64,000 nucleotides of DNA, taken from contig CAMXCT020001714.1 in NCBI GenBank assembly GCA_947184155.2, positions 47,501 through 111,500 on the forward strand, read 5' to 3'. This DNA comes from Cladocopium goreaui. Lineage: Eukaryota; Sar; Dinophyceae; Suessiales; Symbiodiniaceae. Below, piece after piece: positions 59,901 through 64,000 of the stretch (positions within the stretch are counted from its first letter, which is position 1; every line of letters begins with the position of its first letter). Made by a program: the position numbers and the translations under genes. Below the pieces are notes generated by a model, which was not told the origin of the DNA, did not search any database, and saw nothing but the letters and a program-made list of their open reading frames with translations.

Positions 59901-60440
59901 CTCTGTGAGACCTTGCTTTCTTTGAGGCCTTGCCTTCTGTGAGGCCCTGCCTTCTGTGATGCCCTGCCTTCTGTGGGAGTTAGGCCTCAGTTCAACATGT
60001 GACACCTTGTGTTCTGTGAAACCATGCCTTGTGTGAGTCCCTGCTATGAGTGACACACCTTGCTGTCTGTGAGACCATGCCCTCTGTGAGACCTTGCCTT
60101 CTGTGAGACCCTGGCTTCTGTGAGGCCTTGCCTTCTGTGAGACCCTGGCTTCTGTGAGGCTTTGCCTTCTGTGAGACTCTTCCTTCTGTGAGAAACCCTG
60201 ACTTTGTTTATTTATGTTTTATTTTATGATGCCCTGCCTTCTGTGAGACCCTGCCTTTGTTTAGTGGGCGAGACCCTGTCTTCTGTGAAGCCCCGCCTTT
60301 ATGTGAGACCCTGCCTTCCTTGATGTGTGAGACCCTGCCATCTGTTCTAATTCATTTGAAGATATTTGAAGATGTTTGATGGGCGAGACCCTGCCCTACC
60401 TTGCCCGCTGTGAGACCCTGCCATTTGAAGCCCATTCATT
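57000..60440. repeat. 17 bp minisatellite, right arm (GACCCTGCCTTCTGTGA)
   Basis: Reverse-complement orientation of the left-arm array, with matching local variants in mirrored order (for example CATGTGAAGTTTTGCCTTCT near 57370 against 55960). It is interrupted by an insertion at about 58310-59290. Confidence 0.95.
58310..59290. mobile_element. ~980 bp insertion in the right arm, with internal inverted repeats
   Basis: The minisatellite stops near 58310 and resumes near 59295; the left arm has no counterpart. Inside, 58970-59095 and 59186-59282 are inverted copies (AGGCAGGGATCCGCGCTGAT against ATCAGCGCGGATCCCTGCCT). GCAGAAGTGTACCTCAGAA occurs twice in direct orientation (58455 and 59178). 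A GATA-like tract lies at 58560-58610. No transposase is visible. Confidence 0.6.
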
Positions 60441-60879
60441 TGAAGATGTTTTGACCTTCAAGAAACAGGAGACCACTGCTGTCCTGATTCTCCTTTGAGA
60501 ATCACATGTAATGGATCTGCCCACAGGCTTTGTACGAACCTGAGCCCTTGACATTGCAAACTCGTGCTGGATACCATCCAAGCGCACTGACTGAGAAGTT
60601 TGAGCCACAGTTCTCGCAAACTGTCAAATTCTCAAATTGTCATGTTTTTATGTCCCTTGTCATGTTGTCATATTTTTTCATTCTCTTCCATGATTTTCCC
60701 TAATTTCCCATGTTTTCTCATATTTTTAAAGGTGGTTTTCTCACCCCATTTGGGTCTCACCCCCCAAACTTTTCAGTAGCAATAGGTTCGATAGGAGCGA
60801 GAGAGATTTCCAATTGATATGCCACATGAGTAATTTCCGTAAATTTCCCACAAACTTCACAAACCCATTCTGGTTCATT

Positions 60880-61205
60880 CTGTCCTGCGAAGAGGTCGAG
60901 ACATCATCAGCGCAGCAGAAGCAGGCGATCGAACGGTTTGAAGACATATATACCATGCATTATTTGTTTGGTTCGTGGCTGGCGTGGCGATCAATTGTTG
61001 CACTCTTTTCTTCTTCTCCAGTGTCTCGAAGTGCTTTGTAGATCTATGTCAAATGTGCCAACGGAGTAGCATGAAAATTGCAAAGATCATCCGTTCATCT
61101 GAAATTGAAAAAGCACAAAACAGGTCCCGTCGGAGAGCATCTGGCGAGAACTCGCGGCGCAAGGATGGGGAGCATGAAGTTTCCAATGCATCAGTGCCAG
61201 GGTTG
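60880..61205 (+). CDS. Candidate exons, unrecognised
   Basis: About 60888-60950 reads CEEVETSSAQQKQAIERFED. About 61098-61200 reads SEIEKAQNRSRRRASGENSR then RKDGEHEVSNASV. Both are charged, helix-like and on the + strand. No family is recognised. Confidence 0.3.
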
Positions 61206-61633
61206 TGCTGAACATATTTTATCCATATTTTATCCTATCCGCCTCATAAAAGCAGTCTCAATAAGAACCGCTTCTGAAAGGACCCTAAAATGAACAGATC
61301 CACCACCAAACCAAGATTTCTAAGGGGAGATTTTATAGTCGGATTGTGAGCACAGAGTAACTAACCTCCGGACCTCCAGATGGCCCAGAATGGCATGTTT
61401 TCACGCAGGTTCACAGTTGAACAGAGCCTTGGCGTTGTGGCCAGCGGACAAATGTAACAAACCCGAACGACTAGAATCAAATGATCAATAACTAGCAGGT
61501 ATTTTGAAAGGTACTGCCTGGGTTGGGAAAGGCCGGTGATGTGCAGTATCACCGAGGCATTTGCTTCACATTCGGGTGTTTCCTTCTTCCCCCCCTCAGA
61601 CATTTTCTGACCAGCAGGAGCCGCTAAGAAGGA

Positions 61634-61876
61634 ATGGGCGCACAACCAACACAACCAACGGAACTTCCATCCAAGGCGTCTTTTTGTTGGATTTTCATGC
61701 AGTGCTTGTATCAGATACCTTCAAATTTCGCCAACGTCACAAGCAATGTTTGGTTTATTCCATTCCACTTTGTTGAGCCAGGTGATCCAGCCCCCTTTAC
61801 CGATGAGATCCGTGGTGTGTGGCAGGAGCCCTTGGGGATGTTTCTATCTGTTGATTGCCATCTATCAGAAATTTGA
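61634..61876 (+). CDS. Candidate exon or small protein, unrecognised
   Basis: The 80-codon frame starts at ATG 61634 and ends at the TGA at 61874-61876. It reads SFCWIFMQCLYQIPSNFANV and VWFIPFHFVEPGDPAPFTDE, with well-balanced composition and few rare residues. It may be one exon of the gene leading to 62.1 kb. No domain is recognised. Confidence 0.33.
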   Translation: MGAQPTQPTELPSKASFCWIFMQCLYQIPSNFANVTSNVWFIPFHFVEPGDPAPFTDEIRGVWQEPLGMFLSVDCHLSEI

Positions 61877-62129
61877 GGTCCATTCTATAGTCATAATATG
61901 GGCTTGACTGAAAGCGGGCTATGTACGCCAAATGGCCATTATTAAATATTATTAAGGAGATGATCAAGTATTTGTTTCCCAACATGTTTAGAGAAACCCA
62001 AATATATATATATATATATATTCACATGTAATTATATATATATATAATTATAAAATTATGTATATATATATATATATCAATACTAATATAGATTAGCATA
62101 TAGTGGATCCCACGGTTGGCCGTAAAGTC

Positions 62130-62370
62130 GCCGTCGCTTGAAGCTGTTGGGGTTGCAGGACCCAGTAACCCCGGCTGGTTCCGGCGGTTCCACGGCAGCT
62201 GCTTCGGCCCCTGCGGCCCCTTCGGCCCCTGCGGCCCCTTCGGCCCCTTCGGCCCCTTCGGCCCCTGCAGCCCCTTCGGGGCCACAGCAACCGTCATACC
62301 CACCACCTCACAAGCCCAAGGCTAAGGCAGGGATCCAATTGGCCAGGGGAAGACGAATGGGTCAGTTTTG
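62130..62370 (+). CDS. Candidate Pro/Ala/Ser-rich exon with 9 bp repeats
   Basis: A run of GGCCCCTTC/GGCCCCTGC 9-mers at 62200-62285 encodes ASAPAAPSAPAAPSAPSAPS in one frame. A basic KPKAKAGIQLARGRRMGQF end follows. Low-complexity exons of this kind occur in linker regions. The same DNA is open in other frames, so coding status is uncertain. Confidence 0.3.
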
Positions 62371-62558
62371 AATGATCTAATTAATCTCCTTGGATTGAAT
62401 TGCAGCACTGTCCAGGAAAGTCGTACTCGACCTGAGAAAGCTTGAAGGGGTGATTCGTGCACTGTACAGACTTCATGTATCGTGTCTTCGCTGTATTCAA
62501 ATCAGAATAGTTTGCTCCTGCAAGAGTCAGGATTCTGGAGGTTGCTGAGTTGTCAGCC

Positions 62559-63328
62559 ATGCGCATCTTGTGCCTTTTCTTTTCCGCTGTCTTCGCCCTA
62601 CCGGGAGATGACGAAATCAGAGAGGCGCTCCAAGGCTTCAAGCCTGGCGATGATCAGGACTTTCCATGCATAGCGAAGGAGTGCCGGAAACCAACACGCA
62701 AGTTTGAGAGGATCTCCATTACTCAGCCTGGTTATCAATGGATGGATGCTGGTGGTTACTGTGGGGCTTGGTCCATTCAGCGGGCTGTTATGGCCAAAGG
62801 GGCGTGGATTTCTCAGCAGCAAGTTCGCAATCACACAGTCCCTGGTGGTGGTCATGACGAAGAGATTTTGGCGACTAACATTGATGTGGCCTTGAAAAAT
62901 CTGAAGATAGCGGCTGAGGGGTTTGATTACAAGAATCTCCCAGTGCCGCAGGTTGATACCTATCGAAGGTGGATCAAAAAACAACTTGTGAATGGCCACA
63001 CTCTTGTCTGCGCCTCAGTATTTTCCACTTGTGGCCCTCCTTGTCTTTTTTGAGTGAACTATCCGTGAGAAAATTGCTGTTCGGAATCAACCTTGCCAAT
63101 GAGGTGTGGATGATCATGCTCAATGGTGGACATTATCCAGTTTACCCTCACCTACCATATGGTCTTTATTCCCATGTAGAGCCTGTCGTCGGCATTCTTT
63201 CCGACCATCCTCTCGCAGATGAGAATTTCTATGATGATGATGTGATTCTGCACTACACCGATGTGTCTCGGTTGCTAGTCGAAGACTTGAAGACTGGAAC
63301 ATTTAGAAGCATAGCAAAAGGTTGGTAG
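62559..63328 (+). CDS. Secreted protein resembling C39-like / papain-fold cysteine peptidases
   Basis: Exon 1 is 62559-63005, the intron 63006-63103 (GT donor, GAG acceptor), exon 2 63104-63328. ATG 62559 gives a signal peptide, MRILCLFFSAVFALPG; the frame's upstream extension starts with TTG and is ignored. Key features after it: QWMDAGGYCGAWSIQRAVM, where the Cys sits in a Q-x-x-x-x-GYCGA-S context like a papain-fold nucleophile; a GGGHDEEILATNIDVAL helix; then, across the splice, GHTLVWMIMLNGGHYPVYPH and LPYGLYSHVEPVVGI. There a His followed by a hydrophobic strand matches the second catalytic position of C39-like peptidases. The predicted protein has about 223 residues. The AAAAG|GTTGG near 63320 could be a donor to another exon, so the C-terminus is provisional. 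The substrate is unknown. Confidence 0.6.
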
Positions 63329-63378
63329 GCTGCTTCAGTTCTGAGAGCTAGATTGGACAGTTGCACATTGCACCGCAA

Positions 63379-63503
63379 TATATATATATGGAGGTTTCCT
63401 AAAATGGGGGGTACCCCCGAAATCATCCATTTTATTCGGATATTCCATTATAAACAATCCATTTTGGGGTACCACCATTTATGGACACCTCCATATATAT
63501 GAT
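63379..63503. repeat. Hairpin element, family A, flanked by TATATAT
   Basis: TATATGGAGGTTTCCTAAAA faces CCATTTATGGACACCTCCAT, with GGGGGGTACCCCC and TTGGGGTACC inner ends. Flanking ATATATAT on both sides may be a target duplication but is too simple to prove it. It lies directly downstream of the C39-like gene. Confidence 0.82.
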
Positions 63504-64000
63504 ATATGTGTTCATCGCTGTATGGTCAGCAGTGCTTCATCCCTTGTTGAGACAACGAGGCAAGCACCCATACGTACTACCGGACCATGGCCAGTTTGCC
63601 GGGTGACTACACAAGTGAGGCGAGCTGTCCGGGACATGACTATCCCGGTGCCTTGATGGCAGGGGATGGAACATGATGGAACCAAAAAGATTGGTCCCCT
63701 TGGTTTGATGAAGAATCAGAAAAACCTTCAATTGGACAGGAATCCATTTCTGGTTCTGACAATAGATTCCATCCCATATCAATCCATGTATCTTACCTCA
63801 GGCATTTTTGTCAAGTGAAAAGACCGGTGTGATTTGAGGGTTATGAGCCCAAACTACGGGCCCTGTGCTGTAGCGCAATGGAGTCTGTAAGGGCTAGGTC
63901 TATGCCCCCGGATGGTTTGGCGAATTCCCTGGTGAATCCTTTTCATTCAGAGAAGACCCAAACAGAGTACCTTCTTCAAGCAACTCGCCCTATGAATTTG
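63504..64000. other. No gene seen at the right edge
   Basis: Short frames only. No motif, array or hairpin was found. Confidence 0.4.

Larger units (their letters stand above)
52893..60777. repeat. 7.9 kb inverted repeat (arms ~3.4-3.9 kb) built of minisatellite
   Basis: The outer ~380 bp of each arm are nearly identical reverse complements. ACTGAAAAGTTTGGGGGGTG at 52893 faces its complement ending at 60777, and the pairing stays in register through 53274/60396. Inward, both arms consist of the same 17 bp minisatellite and are colinear but interrupted by indels. The spacer (about 56280-57000) holds a different, C-rich repeat. The 71-codon mirror frames at 53062 and 60396 differ only by strand, so they do not prove a gene. 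Confidence 0.9.

Noticed and set aside
52893..60777. CRISPR-like array in the 17 bp minisatellite
   Set aside because: There are no constant repeats separated by unique equal-length spacers; the genome is eukaryotic.
63860..63960. Possible tRNA gene
   Set aside because: No complete cloverleaf with a TTC-type T-arm and paired acceptor stem could be built.

Overview
This window looks like nuclear DNA of a dinoflagellate, probably a Symbiodiniaceae-like or Polarella-like alga. That is inferred from gene architecture, not from a search. Genes are cut into exons of about 50-175 bp, separated by introns of about 75 to over 2,000 bp. Splice junctions follow an AG|G pattern, with both GC and GT donors. 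Almost all recognisable genes lie on the + strand. More than half of the window is simple repeat, minisatellite, AT-rich tract or hairpin element. A 100-base assembly gap lies at 29734-29833. Most open frames are accidents of repeats; real genes had to be read as short conserved exons joined across introns.

Layout, left half. The last exon of a PP2C-type phosphatase ends at 530. A 1.45 kb AC-rich repeat array spans about 3225-4670. A nearly complete NAD-dependent glycerol-3-phosphate dehydrogenase gene runs 5426-10067 in about eleven exons and is the best-supported gene. Unrecognised candidate exons lie at 10.7-15.1 kb. A long AT-rich tract carries a 943 bp terminal-inverted-repeat element with TTATAGAAC motifs (15708-16650). 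A gene with a split cyclic-nucleotide-binding-like domain occupies about 17.9-20.9 kb. A 1.5 kb near-perfect palindrome lies at 24401-25902. A Mei2-like RNA-recognition-motif gene occupies about 27.5-29.2 kb. A minus-strand Cys/His-rich gene abuts the assembly gap (29834-30440).

Layout, right half. Two unrelated tandem arrays follow: a 65 bp unit at 31.75-33.05 kb and a 17 bp unit at 33.2-34.6 kb. Then come sparse, mostly unrecognised sequence and a candidate exon cluster (39.96-42.7 kb). A PAP2-like, possibly dolichyldiphosphatase-like, membrane protein is suggested at 43.1-43.6 kb. A broken LINE-type reverse transcriptase remnant lies at 45.5-46.5 kb, and Arg-rich exons at 47.6-51.1 kb. A compact SRPBCC-like gene (51770-52426) precedes a 7.9 kb inverted repeat built of 17 bp minisatellite (52893-60777). 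The window ends with a secreted protein resembling C39-like cysteine peptidases (62559-63328).

The genes do not form a pathway: lipid and glycerol metabolism, signalling, RNA binding and proteolysis are mixed, as is usual for dinoflagellate gene arrays. I found no CRISPR array, operon, rRNA or convincing tRNA. The most unusual content is structural: two very large inverted repeats, several hairpin (MITE-like or introner-like) families that recur in introns and between genes, and minisatellites with a shared CACAGAAG core.
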